Source: Flavobacterium jumunjinense (GTDB lineage: Bacteria > Bacteroidota > Bacteroidia > Flavobacteriales > Flavobacteriaceae). Taken from it: 64,000 nt of DNA. Position 1 is the stretch's first letter; the number at the start of each line of letters is the position of its first letter. Under the pieces are notes generated by a model, which was not told the DNA's origin, did not search any database, and saw only the letters and a list, made by a program, of their open reading frames with translations. The DNA is taken from the NCBI RefSeq assembly GCF_021650975.2, contig NZ_CP091285.1, forward strand, positions 3,906,001 to 3,970,000, read 5' to 3'. This document shows, piece by piece, positions 1 to 10,191 of the stretch. A program made the translations under genes and the position numbers.

Positions 1-111
1 AGAAAATAATTACATTTTATTATTATTAATAAAAATGTTAATAATTTAACAATGCGTTAATTTTTAATAGTGTTTTTGTGTATATATTTACTCTACATAA
101 ACACAACTATA

Positions 112-1686
112 ATGAAAAAAATTAACGCATTCTTTTTTGTAATACTTTCTGTATGTATTACTTACGGCCAAGCCCCTTCAGGCTATTATTCATCCGCTTC
201 AGGAAATGGCTACACACTAAAAACTCAATTATACAATATTATTAAAAACCATAATAATAGAGGTTATAGTGGACTTTGGACAACATACAATACATCAGAT
301 AGAGATCATCAAAACGAAAATGACAATACCATTTTCGATTTATACTCAGAAGTTCAGAATGGCTCAGATCCCTATAACTTCACATACGGTTCTAATCAAT
401 GCGGAACCTATTCCATAGAAGGAAATTGTTATAATAGAGAACACATGATTCCGCAATCTGTTTTCAACTCTGCTTCTCCAATGGTTGCAGATGCTCATTT
501 TATAACACCTACAGATGGAAAAGTAAATGGTATTCGTTCTAATTATCCTCACGGAGATGTTGCATCAGCATCTATAACAACTAGAAATGGAAGCAAATTA
601 GGCTCAAGTGCCGTTTCTGGATATTCTGGAACTGTTTTCGAACCTGTAGATGCTTTTAAAGGAGACATAGCACGCATGTATTTTTATTTTGCGACACGCT
701 ATCAAAATACTGTAGCAAATTACAATTACGATATGTTTAATAATAACAGTACACAGGTTTTTACAACTCCTTTCCTAAATATGCTTTTAGCATGGCATGC
801 ACAAGACCCTGTTAGCGCAAGGGAAATTGAAAGAAATAATGCTATTTATGCTAGACAAGGAAATAGAAATCCATATATCGACAATCCAAACTATGTCAAT
901 TTAATTTGGGGCGGAACTTCTGGAGGAGACAATACAGGAGGAGGAAACAATTCGGGTACTAAGAGCGATTTATATCTTTCTGAATATGTTGAAGGTTCAT
1001 CAAACAACAAGGCTTTAGAAATCAAAAATGAAACTGGAAATAATATCAATTTATCTTCCTATTCTGTAAAAAAACAAACGAATGGATCAGGTTCATGGAG
1101 TTCAGGGTTAAATTTATCAGGTACATTAAACAATAATGGAAAATTTGTAATTGTGAACAGTTCGATATCTTCTTCGTGTTACAATAAAAGCAATGCAAAC
1201 ATTTCAACTAGTGCTACAGAAATGGCATTTAATGGAAATGACCCTATTGGTCTTTTCAAAAATGGTGTATTAATTGATATTATTGGAAACTACAACGGTG
1301 GGGCATCAAATTTTGCTTCTGAGGTAACAATTAGACGAAAATCAACTGCAACTGTACCAAAAACGACTTATAATAGTTCAGATTGGAATACCTTTGCTTC
1401 GAATACTTGTAGTGATTTAGGAAACAAAACAACACAAGAAAACGTTGATTCAACTATTAAATTCAGGGCATTTCCAAATCCAAATAATGGAAATTTCAGT
1501 ATTTCAGTAGAAAACATAGACGCTACTACTTTAGTTGAAATACATTCAATACTAGGTCAGAAAGTATATTCAAAAACTATTCAAAATGATAGCCAAATTG
1601 AGATTAATAGTCTTTCAAAAGGTATTTATTATATCAGAGTCTCTAATACTGTTTTTAATAAAGTTTCAAAAGTAATAATCGAATAA
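112..1686 (+). CDS. Secreted endonuclease I with lamin-tail domain and T9SS sorting tail
   Basis: Probable extracellular nuclease of 524 residues. The ATG at 112 is chosen because it starts a classic signal peptide (MKKINAFFFVILSVCITYGQ); an in-frame GTG at 70 would only add a poor leader. Residues about 25-275 look like the endonuclease I family (EndA/NucM, His-Me finger), with the catalytic-type motif REHMIPQS around His111. After a Gly/Asn-rich linker, residues about 283-400 resemble a lamin-tail domain (start LYLSEYVEGSSNNKALEIKN). The last 70 residues form a type A T9SS sorting domain (FRAFPNPNNGNFSI near its start, KGIYYIRV near its end), so export across the outer membrane by T9SS is expected. 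It stands alone, followed by a terminator. Family assignment is firm; substrate (DNA or RNA) and role (nutrition or eDNA degradation) are inference. Confidence 0.9.
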   Translation: MKKINAFFFVILSVCITYGQAPSGYYSSASGNGYTLKTQLYNIIKNHNNRGYSGLWTTYNTSDRDHQNENDNTIFDLYSEVQNGSDPYNFTYGSNQCGTYSIEGNCYNREHMIPQSVFNSASPMVADAHFITPTDGKVNGIRSNYPHGDVASASITTRNGSKLGSSAVSGYSGTVFEPVDAFKGDIARMYFYFATRYQNTVANYNYDMFNNNSTQVFTTPFLNMLLAWHAQDPVSAREIERNNAIYARQGNRNPYIDNPNYVNLIWGGTSGGDNTGGGNNSGTKSDLYLSEYVEGSSNNKALEIKNETGNNINLSSYSVKKQTNGSGSWSSGLNLSGTLNNNGKFVIVNSSISSSCYNKSNANISTSATEMAFNGNDPIGLFKNGVLIDIIGNYNGGASNFASEVTIRRKSTATVPKTTYNSSDWNTFASNTCSDLGNKTTQENVDSTIKFRAFPNPNNGNFSISVENIDATTLVEIHSILGQKVYSKTIQNDSQIEINSLSKGIYYIRVSNTVFNKVSKVIIE

Positions 1687-1705
1687 AAAACTTCATAAAA
1701 TACTT

Positions 1706-1740
1706 AAAAATCCTATCCTTCTACAATGATAGGATTTTTT
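1706..1740 (+). terminator. Rho-independent terminator after the endonuclease gene
   Basis: Inverted repeat ATCCTATC/GATAGGAT (1710-1717 and 1728-1735) with a 10-nt loop, followed by a run of T. It lies about 20 bases after the stop codon. Confidence 0.8.
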
Positions 1741-1765
1741 TGTTACTAAGTTTGATATTTATGCT

Positions 1766-1795
1766 TTGAACTTCAATTTTTTTAAAATAAATTTG
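1766..1795 (+). promoter_or_regulatory. Bacteroidota-type promoter of purL
   Basis: TTG at 1766-1768 and TAAATTTG at 1788-1795 are separated by 19 bases, an excellent match to the flavobacterial -33/-7 consensus (TTG, 17-23 bases, TAnnTTTG). Transcription would begin near 1801, giving a leader of about 65 nt before the ATG at 1866. Confidence 0.75.
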
Positions 1796-1813
1796 CACTA
1801 TAAACAACAACAC

Positions 1814-1846
1814 CCGAGGCGAAACGAATTGTTTGAAGCGCAACGG
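1814..1846 (+). promoter_or_regulatory. Foldable GC-rich hairpin in the purL 5' leader
   Basis: Within the predicted leader the bases pair as CCG(814-816)/CGG(844-846), a symmetric AG/AA internal loop, GCG(819-821)/CGC(839-841), then AAAC(822-825)/GTTT(831-834) around a GAATT loop, with GAAG bulged on the 3' side (last three digits given; all lie in 1814-1846). The segment is far richer in G and C than its surroundings. Hand fold only; a regulatory role for purine synthesis is inference. Confidence 0.4.
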
Positions 1847-1865
1847 AATAAAACAACACAACACA

Positions 1866-4800
1866 ATGATTCATTTTTTCGGAAACGAAACCGCTACTCT
1901 ATTTGCTGTTCAGTCTCAAAATGAACTTTCAGTAGAAACTGTATCAAAATTAAATTGGCTTTTTAACGCTTCACTTATTGTAGACAATCAAAATAAAGTT
2001 CAGGCATCTATCGATGCTTTTTTTGTTGGTCCTAGAGCAGCTATGATAACACCTTGGAGTACTAATGCTGTCGAGATTACTCAGAATATGGGAATTGAAG
2101 ACATCATTAGAATTGAAGAGTTTGAAAAAGTAACAGAAGGTTATTTAGATTTTGATCCGATGTTATCCCAAAAATATTCTAAATTAAATCAAGATATTTT
2201 TGCAATAAATGTATCACCTGAAGCGATTTTAGAAATTGATGATATTGCATCATACAATCAAACAGAAGGTTTAGCATTAAATGATGAAGAAATTGACTAT
2301 TTAAATAATTTAGCTACTAAAATTGGTAGAAAACTGACCGATTCTGAAGTATTTGCTTTTTCACAAGCCAATTCAGAACACTGTCGTCATAAAATTTTCA
2401 ACGGAACATTTGTAATTGATGGTAAAGAAAAAGAAACTTCTCTATTCAAATTAATCAAAAAAACATCCTCTGAAAATCCTAACGATATCGTTTCGGCTTA
2501 TAAAGATAATGTAGCATTTGTAAAAGGACCAGTTGTAGAACAGTTCGCACCAAAATCAGCTGATAAACCTGATTTTTATGAGAAAAAGGACTTCGAATCC
2601 GTACTTTCTTTAAAAGCTGAAACCCATAATTTCCCAACAACCGTTGAGCCTTTCAATGGAGCAGCAACGGGTTCAGGTGGAGAAATTCGTGATCGTTTAG
2701 CTGGCGGACAAGGTTCTTTACCTTTAGCAGGAACTGCAGTATATATGACTTCCTATTCGCGTTTAACGAATAATAGAGCCTACGAAAACGGAATGCCAGA
2801 AAGAAAATGGTTGTATCAAACGCCAATGGATATTTTAATCAAAGCTTCAAACGGAGCATCTGATTTTGGAAATAAATTTGGGCAACCGTTAATTACAGGT
2901 TCAATTTTAACTTTCGAACATGAAGAAGAAGCTCGCAAATTAGGTTACGATAAAGTAATCATGCAAGCCGGTGGAATTGGTTACGGAAAATTAGATCAAG
3001 CGATTAAAAAGAAACCACAAATAGGAGACAAAATTGTTATTCTAGGTGGTGAAAACTATAGAATTGGAATGGGTGGCGCTGCTGTTTCTTCAGCAGATAC
3101 TGGTGCATTTAGTTCCGGTATAGAATTAAACGCTATCCAACGTTCGAATCCAGAAATGCAAAAACGTACTGCTAATGCTATTCGTGGATTAGTAGAAAGC
3201 GACGAAAATCCTATTGTTTCTATTCACGATCATGGTGCGGGTGGACATTTAAATTGTTTATCTGAACTTGTTGAAGAAACAGGTGGTTTAATCGATTTGG
3301 ATAAATTACCTGTGGGTGACCCAACGTTATCTGCTAAAGAAATTATCGGTAACGAATCACAAGAAAGAATGGGATTAGTTATTGGTAAAAAAGATATCGA
3401 TACACTTCAAAGGATTGCTGACAGAGAACGTGCTCCTATGTACCAAGTAGGTGATGTTACGGGTGATCATCGTTTTACGTTCGAAAGCAAAACTACAGGT
3501 GCAAAACCAATGGATTACGCTTTGGAAGATTTCTTCGGAAGTTCTCCTAAAACCATCATGACCGATAAAACGATTGATAGAAATTATTCAGAAATTGCTT
3601 ATTCACAAGAAAATATACCTAGCTATTTAGAAGAAATTCTAAAATTAGAAGCTGTGGCTTGTAAAGATTGGTTAACAAATAAAGTAGACCGTTGTGTAGG
3701 TGGAAAAGTTGCTAAACAACAATGTGCTGGTCCATTACAATTGCCATTAAACAATGTTGGTGTAATGGCTTTAGATTATAACGGAAAAGAAGGAATTGCT
3801 ACTTCAATTGGCCACTCACCTATTTCGGCTTTAATTGATCCAAAAGCAGGAAGTAGAAATGCTATTGCAGAAGCGTTATCGAATATCGTTTTTGCTCCTT
3901 TAAAAGACAATTTAAAATCGGTTTCTTTGTCTGCCAATTGGATGTGGCCTTGTAAAAACGAAGGAGAAGATGCTCGTTTGTATAAAGCTGTGGAAGCTTG
4001 TTCGGAATTTGCTATCGAATTAGGAATCAATATTCCAACAGGGAAAGATTCGCTTTCTATGAAACAAAAATATCCTAATGAAGAAGTCATTTCTCCAGGT
4101 ACTGTAATCATTTCTGCTGCTGGAAACTGTAATGATATTACTAAAGTCGTAGAACCTGTTTTCCAAAAAGACAAAGGTTCAGTGTACTATATAAATTTAT
4201 CTCAAGATGCTTTTAAATTGGGAGGAAGTTCCTTCGCTCAAACCCAAAATAAAATTGGTACTGAAACACCAACGATAAAAGATAGTGCTTTCTTTAAAAA
4301 AGCATTTAATACGATCCAAGAAGCGATTAAAGCCAATTTAATAGTTGCTGGACATGATATAGGAAGTGGTGGTTTAATTACTACTTTATTAGAAATGTGT
4401 TTTGCCGATGTAAATATTGGAGTAACTTTAGATTTTAGTTCGTTTACCGAAAAAGACTTAGTTAAAATTCTTTTCGCTGAAAATATTGCAATTGTTTTAC
4501 AAGCTAAAGACGATACTATTTTCGAAAAAGCATTTGAAGGAATTGAAGTATTCAAATTAGGAAAAGTTACTAATAGCAGCACTTTAGACCTTGGACTTTT
4601 AACTTTTGACATTAACAAATACAGAGAACAGTGGTTTGAAACCTCTTTCCTACTCGATCAAAAACAAACCAAAAACGGAAAATCGCTAGAGCGTTTTGAA
4701 AACTTCGCTTACCAACCGTTAAACTATACTTTCCCAACACAATTTACAGGTGAAATTGCTTCGTTTCCAAAAGATAACCGACCAAAAGCAGCCATTATTC

Positions 4801-5525
4801 GTGAAAAAGGAAGTAATTCGGAGCGTGAAATGGCAAATGCCATGTATTTAGCTGGTTTTGATGTAAAAGACGTTCACATGACCGATTTAATTTCGGGTCG
4901 TGAAACTTTAGAAGACATTCAGTTCATTGGAGCTGTTGGAGGGTTCTCTAATTCAGATGTATTAGGAAGTGCTAAAGGTTGGGCTGGAGCGTTTTTATAT
5001 AATGAAAAAGCCAACACTGCTTTGAAAAACTTCTTCAAAAGAGAAGACACTTTATCCGTTGGAATTTGTAACGGTTGCCAGTTGATGATGGAATTGGAAT
5101 TAATCAATCCGGACCATGAAGTACATGGAAAAATGCAGCATAACGATTCGCACAAACACGAAAGCAACTTTACTTCGGTAACGATACAAGAGAACAATTC
5201 GGTGATGTTAAAAACCTTAGCTGGAAGTACATTAGGGGTTTGGATTTCTCATGGAGAAGGAAAATTCAATTTACCTTACACTGAAGACAAATACAATATT
5301 GTTGCCAAATATGGTTACGAAAGTTACCCAGCCAATCCAAATGGCTCTGACTTTAACACAGCAATGATGTGCGACACCACTGGAAGACATTTAGTAATGA
5401 TGCCACACATTGAACGTTCTACTTTCCCTTGGAACTGGGCACACTATCCAAAAGACAGAAACGATCAAGTTTCTCCTTGGATTGAAGCTTTTGTTAATGC
5501 AAGAGAATGGATTGAAAAAAAATAA
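1866..5525 (+). CDS. purL: Phosphoribosylformylglycinamidine synthase (FGAM synthase, single-chain PurL)
   Basis: Fourth step of purine synthesis: FGAR + ATP + glutamine to FGAM. The 1219-residue chain is the long form that fuses synthetase and glutaminase. The N-terminal third carries the FGAM signature [14 protein letters not shown], followed by two AIR-synthase-like halves (e.g. [21 protein letters not shown]). The C-terminal part is a class I glutamine amidotransferase with nucleophile Cys1068 in [11 protein letters not shown] and the later HIERSTFP His/Glu pair. The start is the ATG at 1866 ([13 protein letters not shown]); an in-frame TTG at 1833 would add 11 unlikely residues and run into the leader hairpin. 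It is monocistronic, with its own promoter and a terminator just after it. Antisense ORFs inside it are shadows. Confidence 0.97.
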   Translation: MIHFFGNETATLFAVQSQNELSVETVSKLNWLFNASLIVDNQNKVQASIDAFFVGPRAAMITPWSTNAVEITQNMGIEDIIRIEEFEKVTEGYLDFDPMLSQKYSKLNQDIFAINVSPEAILEIDDIASYNQTEGLALNDEEIDYLNNLATKIGRKLTDSEVFAFSQANSEHCRHKIFNGTFVIDGKEKETSLFKLIKKTSSENPNDIVSAYKDNVAFVKGPVVEQFAPKSADKPDFYEKKDFESVLSLKAETHNFPTTVEPFNGAATGSGGEIRDRLAGGQGSLPLAGTAVYMTSYSRLTNNRAYENGMPERKWLYQTPMDILIKASNGASDFGNKFGQPLITGSILTFEHEEEARKLGYDKVIMQAGGIGYGKLDQAIKKKPQIGDKIVILGGENYRIGMGGAAVSSADTGAFSSGIELNAIQRSNPEMQKRTANAIRGLVESDENPIVSIHDHGAGGHLNCLSELVEETGGLIDLDKLPVGDPTLSAKEIIGNESQERMGLVIGKKDIDTLQRIADRERAPMYQVGDVTGDHRFTFESKTTGAKPMDYALEDFFGSSPKTIMTDKTIDRNYSEIAYSQENIPSYLEEILKLEAVACKDWLTNKVDRCVGGKVAKQQCAGPLQLPLNNVGVMALDYNGKEGIATSIGHSPISALIDPKAGSRNAIAEALSNIVFAPLKDNLKSVSLSANWMWPCKNEGEDARLYKAVEACSEFAIELGINIPTGKDSLSMKQKYPNEEVISPGTVIISAAGNCNDITKVVEPVFQKDKGSVYYINLSQDAFKLGGSSFAQTQNKIGTETPTIKDSAFFKKAFNTIQEAIKANLIVAGHDIGSGGLITTLLEMCFADVNIGVTLDFSSFTEKDLVKILFAENIAIVLQAKDDTIFEKAFEGIEVFKLGKVTNSSTLDLGLLTFDINKYREQWFETSFLLDQKQTKNGKSLERFENFAYQPLNYTFPTQFTGEIASFPKDNRPKAAIIREKGSNSEREMANAMYLAGFDVKDVHMTDLISGRETLEDIQFIGAVGGFSNSDVLGSAKGWAGAFLYNEKANTALKNFFKREDTLSVGICNGCQLMMELELINPDHEVHGKMQHNDSHKHESNFTSVTIQENNSVMLKTLAGSTLGVWISHGEGKFNLPYTEDKYNIVAKYGYESYPANPNGSDFNTAMMCDTTGRHLVMMPHIERSTFPWNWAHYPKDRNDQVSPWIEAFVNAREWIEKK

Positions 5526-5548
5526 TAAATTCTTTTAAATAATATACA

Positions 5549-5584
5549 AAAACAGCCTCAGATTCTATATTAGAGGCTGTTTTG
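5549..5584 (+). terminator. Terminator of purL
   Basis: AACAGCCTC (5551-5559) pairs with GAGGCTGTT (5573-5581), extended by flanking A and T, about 25 bases after the purL stop. Confidence 0.8.
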
Positions 5585-5624
5585 TTTTGGGAAATTTTTT
5601 ATATTTACTTTTAAAATTAAAAAC

Positions 5625-5993
5625 ATGAATCGATATAAGTTTCATCACAAAGTTCTATCATTCTTATGCGAAAAATATTTAGCTTATAATAAAGATGATT
5701 CACTACAATTTTCTTACACTTCATTAGAAATATCTAAGCAATTAAATATTAACCATTTAAAAACTGAAATAATTCTCTTCGACTTAAAAGAAGATAAAAG
5801 CATTAATTATAATAAAACAAAAGGTTTCTACATTGAAGATGGAGCTGGAATTAGCAAGCAAAAATCTAATTTTTACAAATTCAAACATAAAGAACATAAA
5901 ATTTCAAAAACAAAAGAACTTTTAGCCTTCATTGTTTCAATATTAGCTATTATTTCATTTTGTATTTCTACATATATAAATTTTAAAAAATGA
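5625..5993 (+). CDS. Unknown small protein: possible winged-helix N-terminus plus C-terminal membrane anchor
   Basis: A 122-residue protein I do not recognise as a named family. Residues about 1-65 (including SLEISKQLNINHLKTEI and DLKEDKSINYNKTKGFYI) have the rhythm of a winged helix-turn-helix domain with a beta wing. Residues about 67-95 are Lys-rich. Residues about 98-117 (LLAFIVSILAIISFCIS) form one transmembrane helix. The predicted arrangement is a cytoplasmic N-terminal domain tethered to the inner membrane. It overlaps the next gene in an ATGA arrangement (5990-5993), so the two are translationally coupled. The HTH reading is inference from pattern only; no Cys, His or enzyme motif is visible. 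Confidence 0.7.
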   Translation: MNRYKFHHKVLSFLCEKYLAYNKDDSLQFSYTSLEISKQLNINHLKTEIILFDLKEDKSINYNKTKGFYIEDGAGISKQKSNFYKFKHKEHKISKTKELLAFIVSILAIISFCISTYINFKK

Positions 5994-6535
5994 AAATACA
6001 ACTCAGTCTATACAAAAACGATTTTTTAGAATATCAATTATATACAGATTCAAAGAATAAAAGAATCAGCAAAAAGAAGCGTAATACATGGTTAATGCTT
6101 ACTTCTTCTTTTCTTTTATTTGCTGTAATTACTTTCTATTATCATGATAAGCAACATAGTTATTTACTTTTTATTATTACTATAATAACATTCCTTTTTT
6201 TCCCTTTTTATCAAAGAAAACAATATAAAACTCATTATTCTAAACATATTGAAGAAAATTATTATAATCGTTTTGGGCAAGAATCAACTTTAAACTTTGA
6301 AGAGGAATATATCACTTCTAATGATGCTAATTTTGAAACTAAAATGAATTATACAGCATTTGAAGAATTAAACGAAATAAAAGACTATTATTTTATTAAA
6401 TTAAAAACGGGAGGAAGTCTAATAATACCAAAAAACAAATTGACGAATTCAGAAGAATTCCATCTAGAAATAAATAAAATCGCTGATAAATTCAACTGGA
6501 AGAAAAATGTGGAATTAGATTGGAAATGGAAATAA
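5990..6535 (+). CDS. YcxB-like membrane protein
   Basis: A 181-residue inner-membrane protein with two adjacent hydrophobic helices at about residues 35-52 and 58-75, followed by a soluble domain of about 100 residues. The layout (basic N-terminus, two helices, then a domain containing a pattern like NYTAFEELNEIKDYYFIKLKTGG and a short IIPKN motif) fits the YcxB-like family, whose function is unknown. It begins within the stop codon of the upstream gene (ATGA) and is followed one base later by the next gene, so all three form one operon. Confidence 0.75.
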   Translation: MKIQLSLYKNDFLEYQLYTDSKNKRISKKKRNTWLMLTSSFLLFAVITFYYHDKQHSYLLFIITIITFLFFPFYQRKQYKTHYSKHIEENYYNRFGQESTLNFEEEYITSNDANFETKMNYTAFEELNEIKDYYFIKLKTGGSLIIPKNKLTNSEEFHLEINKIADKFNWKKNVELDWKWK

Positions 6536-6536
6536 A

Positions 6537-7148
6537 ATGAAAAACCTACTTCAATCAATCACCCTACTCTATTCTATTTTTGCTTTTAGTCAAAACATTT
6601 CTGAAATCAATGCAAACCTTAAAATTTCAGATAGTTTAACAAATCAAAAAGAAATTAGAATTTATAAAAAAGAGGGCACTACAAATTATAGCGAACTCCT
6701 TCATTTGTATTTTGAAAATGAAAAATGGGAAGCAGTGCAATATAAATACTATACTTCTACTAATTTCAAAAGTCCGACAAAAATTCAGAAAATATTACTG
6801 AAAACCGATGAAGATTTAGAACTAGCTTGGATTCAAATTTTGGCTACTAATATTGAGTTTTTACCCAATCAATCTGAAATTGAATACAAACTTCGAGGAA
6901 AATTAGAAATCGACAGATTAACTAATGGAGAATATGAGTATTCCTATAAAAAGACCTTGGCTATTGATGGAACAAACTATTTAGTCATGGTTAAAAACTA
7001 TAATAAACGAAACAAAGTAACATTCGATAATCCAGAAAGATATTTAAAATTATATCCAAACGTAGATGAACTTATCGATTTTTGTAATCTATTAAAAATA
7101 ATAAATAGTACATTTTCTACTTCAAAAACGCCTAACTTAAAATATTAA
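6537..7148 (+). CDS. Secreted protein of unknown function
   Basis: A 203-residue protein with a typical signal peptide (MKNLLQSITLLYSIFAFSQ) and a soluble remainder rich in Lys, Glu and Tyr. It has no recognisable domain, cysteine pattern, T9SS tail or lipobox, so a periplasmic location is most likely. It starts one base after the stop of the YcxB-like gene (TAAAATG) and shares that operon. The function cannot be assigned from sequence. Confidence 0.7.
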   Translation: MKNLLQSITLLYSIFAFSQNISEINANLKISDSLTNQKEIRIYKKEGTTNYSELLHLYFENEKWEAVQYKYYTSTNFKSPTKIQKILLKTDEDLELAWIQILATNIEFLPNQSEIEYKLRGKLEIDRLTNGEYEYSYKKTLAIDGTNYLVMVKNYNKRNKVTFDNPERYLKLYPNVDELIDFCNLLKIINSTFSTSKTPNLKY

Positions 7149-7189
7149 AATATTATTTTCTAAATTTGAGCTAACAAACAATAATCAAT

Positions 7190-7648
7190 ATGAAAAAAAT
7201 ATTTTTAGCTTGCAGTTTCATTTATTTAGGAGCTTCATGTAATTCAGAAAAAGAATCCAAACCTACAAAACAACACGAAATAATTGGTACTTGGAGACTT
7301 TTAACTGGTGTAACTGTCGAAAACAAAGACACTACATTGGTTGATTATACAAAAGGGCAAGAATTAATAAAAATCATCACTCCTACTCATTTCTCATTTT
7401 TAAGACATGATCTAAACAATGGAAAAGATTCAACAGCAACATTTGTAGCTGGTGGTGGAAAAGCAAAAATAACATCAGACAAATATACCGAATATCTTGA
7501 ATATTGTAATTATAGAGATTGGGAAGGTGGAACTTTTGAATTTGATTACAGCATTAAAAATGACACATTAATTATAAAAGGGATAGAAAAGATTGAAAAA
7601 CTAGGTGTTAATCACTTAAATATAGAAACTTACATAAAAGAGAAATAA
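7190..7648 (+). CDS. Putative lipocalin-like lipoprotein
   Basis: A 152-residue protein whose signal peptide ends at a cysteine (YLGASC, Cys17), so it is a likely lipoprotein. The mature part starts with a charged tether (NSEKESKPTKQHE) and continues with IIGTWRLLTG, the opening seen in small lipocalin-like/DUF4488-type beta-barrels, with further beta-rich segments (THFSFLRHD; TFEFDYSIKNDTLIIKG). TAAATTTG at 7161-7168 is a plausible -7 element, so it may be transcribed on its own, although it follows the 5.6-7.1 kb cluster. Ligand and role are unknown. Confidence 0.75.
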   Translation: MKKIFLACSFIYLGASCNSEKESKPTKQHEIIGTWRLLTGVTVENKDTTLVDYTKGQELIKIITPTHFSFLRHDLNNGKDSTATFVAGGGKAKITSDKYTEYLEYCNYRDWEGGTFEFDYSIKNDTLIIKGIEKIEKLGVNHLNIETYIKEK

Positions 7649-7795
7649 TCACAATTCGGTGTTAAAAAAAACAAAAATTGTAACATTTATAGCTTAGAAT
7701 AGTCAAATATTGTAAATACACACTACAACATCGTAGTCTGTTTTTTATTTATTACATAATCATCAATCATTCTAAAAGCTTAAAATTTACATTTT

Positions 7796-10063
7796 ATGAA
7801 AACAAAAAATCTAATCATTTTACTACTTATGAGTATCACCACACAAGCCCAACAATTTGTTGGAGACTGGAAAGGAGAACTAGACGTTCAAGGAATGAAA
7901 TTGGAAATCATATTCCATATTGCACAAAAAGACAATGTATATACTTCAACGATGGACGTACCTATGCAAGGTGCTTCAGGAGTTGCTATAGACAAAACTG
8001 AGGTCAACAACAATGCTATCACGTTAAAAGCTCAACAAATGGGAATTGAGTTTGGTGGAGCCTTTAAAAATGGACAAATTGTTGGAGAATTCCGTCAAGG
8101 AGGTATGAACCTTCCTCTAACACTATCTTCTTTCGAAAACAAACTACCTGGAAATACGGCTTTACCTTCTTCTAAGCAAGAATTAGATATGCTAAAAGCC
8201 TATGATAAAGGAAATTTCAGCTATTCGGTTTCCGATTATTTCGCAAAACCAAAAGCATCAGGATTTCAACTTTCACCTAACGGAAAATACATGTCGTATC
8301 GTGAGAAAGATGAAAACAACAAACGTCATGTATATGTTAAAGAATTAGCTACTGGAAACATAAAGAAAGTAATTGAAGAAAAAGAAGAACTACTTCGCGG
8401 TTATGGTTGGATAAATGACGAACGTTTATTCTTTTCTATGGATAAAGGTGGTGATGAAAATTACCATATATATGGTGTTAATATTGATGGTAATAATCTA
8501 AAAGACCTTACTCCTTTTGATGGTGTACAAGCAAGTATTGATAATATTTTAAAAGAACAAAAAGATTACATTATTGTTTCAATGAACAAAAACAATAAGC
8601 AAGTCTTCGAACCTTTCAAACTGAATATCGTTACTGGAGAATTAGTCCAACTGTATAAGAATGAAGATGTAGCAAATCCTATTCAAGGTTATGAGTTTGA
8701 CAAAGATGGAAACCTTAGAGGCTTTAGTAAGCTAGCCAATGGTGTTCAAAATGAAATGTACTATAAAGACAATAAAACAGGAGAATTTAATTTACTTTTA
8801 ACTACTAATTGGGATGATACCTTTAGTATAATAAGTTTCAATTATGCTTCGAAAAACAAAGACGAAGCCTACGTTTTAACTAATTTAGATAGTGACAAAA
8901 CTCGCGTTGTTTTATACGATTTAGCTGCAAAGAAAGTCCTTAAAGAAATATTCTCGAACCCTACATTCGATGTAAACGGATTAAAGTTAGCAAGAAAGAG
9001 AAACTACGAAATTGATAATTTCTCTTATGAAGGAGAAAAATATGAAATCATACCTGTAAGTAAACTATACAAAGATATTTACGGTCAAATGAAGAAAGAA
9101 TTCCCAAATAAAGAAGCTTATATTGTTGATTATGATGACAATGAAACGCAGTTTTTAGTTGTAGTTCAAAGTGATAAATTATATGGTACATATTACCAAT
9201 ATGATGCTAAAACAAAGAAATTTAAATTATTATATGATTTAATGCCACAGTTAAAAGAAGCTGATATGGCAGAAATGAGACCTATACAATTTAAAAGTAG
9301 AGATGGAAAAACGATTTATGGTTACATCACTTTACCAAAAGAAGCTTTACAAGGTAAAAAAGTACCCTTAATTGTAAATCCACATGGTGGACCACAAGGC
9401 GTAAGAGATTCATGGGGTTTTAATCCAGAAACACAACTATTCGCTAGTCGTGGATATGCTACTCTACAAGTTAATTTTAGAATATCTGGTGGTTATGGAA
9501 AAGAGTTTTTGCAAGCTGGTTTCAAGCAAATAGGTAGAAAATTAATGGATGATGTGGAAGATGGTGTGGCATATGCTATTGAGCAAGGTTGGGTAGACAA
9601 AGATAAAATCGCTATTTATGGAGGAAGTCATGGTGGTTATGCTACTCTAATGGGCTTAGTAAAAACTCCCGATTTATATGCTTGTGGTGTAAACTATGTT
9701 GGAGTATCTAATATTTTTACCTTCTTCGATTCTTTTCCAGAATATTGGAAACCTTACAAAGAAATTGTAAAACAAATTTGGTATGATTTAGATAATCCAG
9801 AAGAAGCTGCAATTGCTAAAGAAGTTTCACCTGTATTCCAAATTAACAAAATCAAAAAACCACTGTTTGTAATTCAAGGTGCTAATGATCCTCGTGTAAA
9901 TATTTCAGAATCCGATCAAATTGTAACTGGATTGAGAGCCAAAGGATTTGAAGTACCTTATATGGTAAAGTATGATGAAGGACATGGTTTTGGTAAAGAA
10001 GAAAATTCAATTGATATGTATGAAGCTACTTTAGGTTTCTTAGCTAAAAACCTAAAGAAATAA
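7796..10063 (+). CDS. S9 family (prolyl-oligopeptidase-type) serine peptidase
   Basis: A 755-residue periplasmic peptidase with a signal peptide (MKTKNLIILLLMSITTQAQ). Residues about 20-125 form an extra N-terminal domain (FVGDWKGELDVQGMKLEI). Residues about 140-500 are the repetitive, propeller-like region (SPNGKYMSYREKD, GYGWINDERLFFSMDKG). The C-terminal alpha/beta-hydrolase domain contains NPHGGPQGVRDSWGFNP and the triad: Ser611 in GGSHGGY, Asp698 in GANDPRVN and His730 in DEGHGF. It is a complete, active-looking peptidase of the acylaminoacyl/dipeptidyl-peptidase type, expected to trim oligopeptides after extracellular proteolysis. It is followed by a terminator, so probably monocistronic. 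Confidence 0.92.
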   Translation: MKTKNLIILLLMSITTQAQQFVGDWKGELDVQGMKLEIIFHIAQKDNVYTSTMDVPMQGASGVAIDKTEVNNNAITLKAQQMGIEFGGAFKNGQIVGEFRQGGMNLPLTLSSFENKLPGNTALPSSKQELDMLKAYDKGNFSYSVSDYFAKPKASGFQLSPNGKYMSYREKDENNKRHVYVKELATGNIKKVIEEKEELLRGYGWINDERLFFSMDKGGDENYHIYGVNIDGNNLKDLTPFDGVQASIDNILKEQKDYIIVSMNKNNKQVFEPFKLNIVTGELVQLYKNEDVANPIQGYEFDKDGNLRGFSKLANGVQNEMYYKDNKTGEFNLLLTTNWDDTFSIISFNYASKNKDEAYVLTNLDSDKTRVVLYDLAAKKVLKEIFSNPTFDVNGLKLARKRNYEIDNFSYEGEKYEIIPVSKLYKDIYGQMKKEFPNKEAYIVDYDDNETQFLVVVQSDKLYGTYYQYDAKTKKFKLLYDLMPQLKEADMAEMRPIQFKSRDGKTIYGYITLPKEALQGKKVPLIVNPHGGPQGVRDSWGFNPETQLFASRGYATLQVNFRISGGYGKEFLQAGFKQIGRKLMDDVEDGVAYAIEQGWVDKDKIAIYGGSHGGYATLMGLVKTPDLYACGVNYVGVSNIFTFFDSFPEYWKPYKEIVKQIWYDLDNPEEAAIAKEVSPVFQINKIKKPLFVIQGANDPRVNISESDQIVTGLRAKGFEVPYMVKYDEGHGFGKEENSIDMYEATLGFLAKNLKK

Positions 10064-10087
10064 AGAGCAACAATTTAAAAATACACT

Positions 10088-10119
10088 AAGGCAGTTTCTT
10101 AATTGAAATTGCCTTTTTT
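10088..10119 (+). terminator. Terminator of the S9 peptidase gene
   Basis: AAGGCAGTTTC (10088-10098) pairs with GAAATTGCCTT (10105-10115), one G-T wobble, 6-nt loop, then T-rich to 10119. Confidence 0.75.
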
Positions 10120-10191
10120 AGTGTCAAAAAATTACATTCCATATACTGTTGATTTTTAAAGTTATGCTTATATTTCGGAAAAATAACAACA

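Noticed and set aside
3776..5197. Three antisense frames of 92-132 codons inside purL
   Set aside because: They lie entirely inside a gene of certain identity, have no signature, and their amino-acid use reflects the complementary codons.
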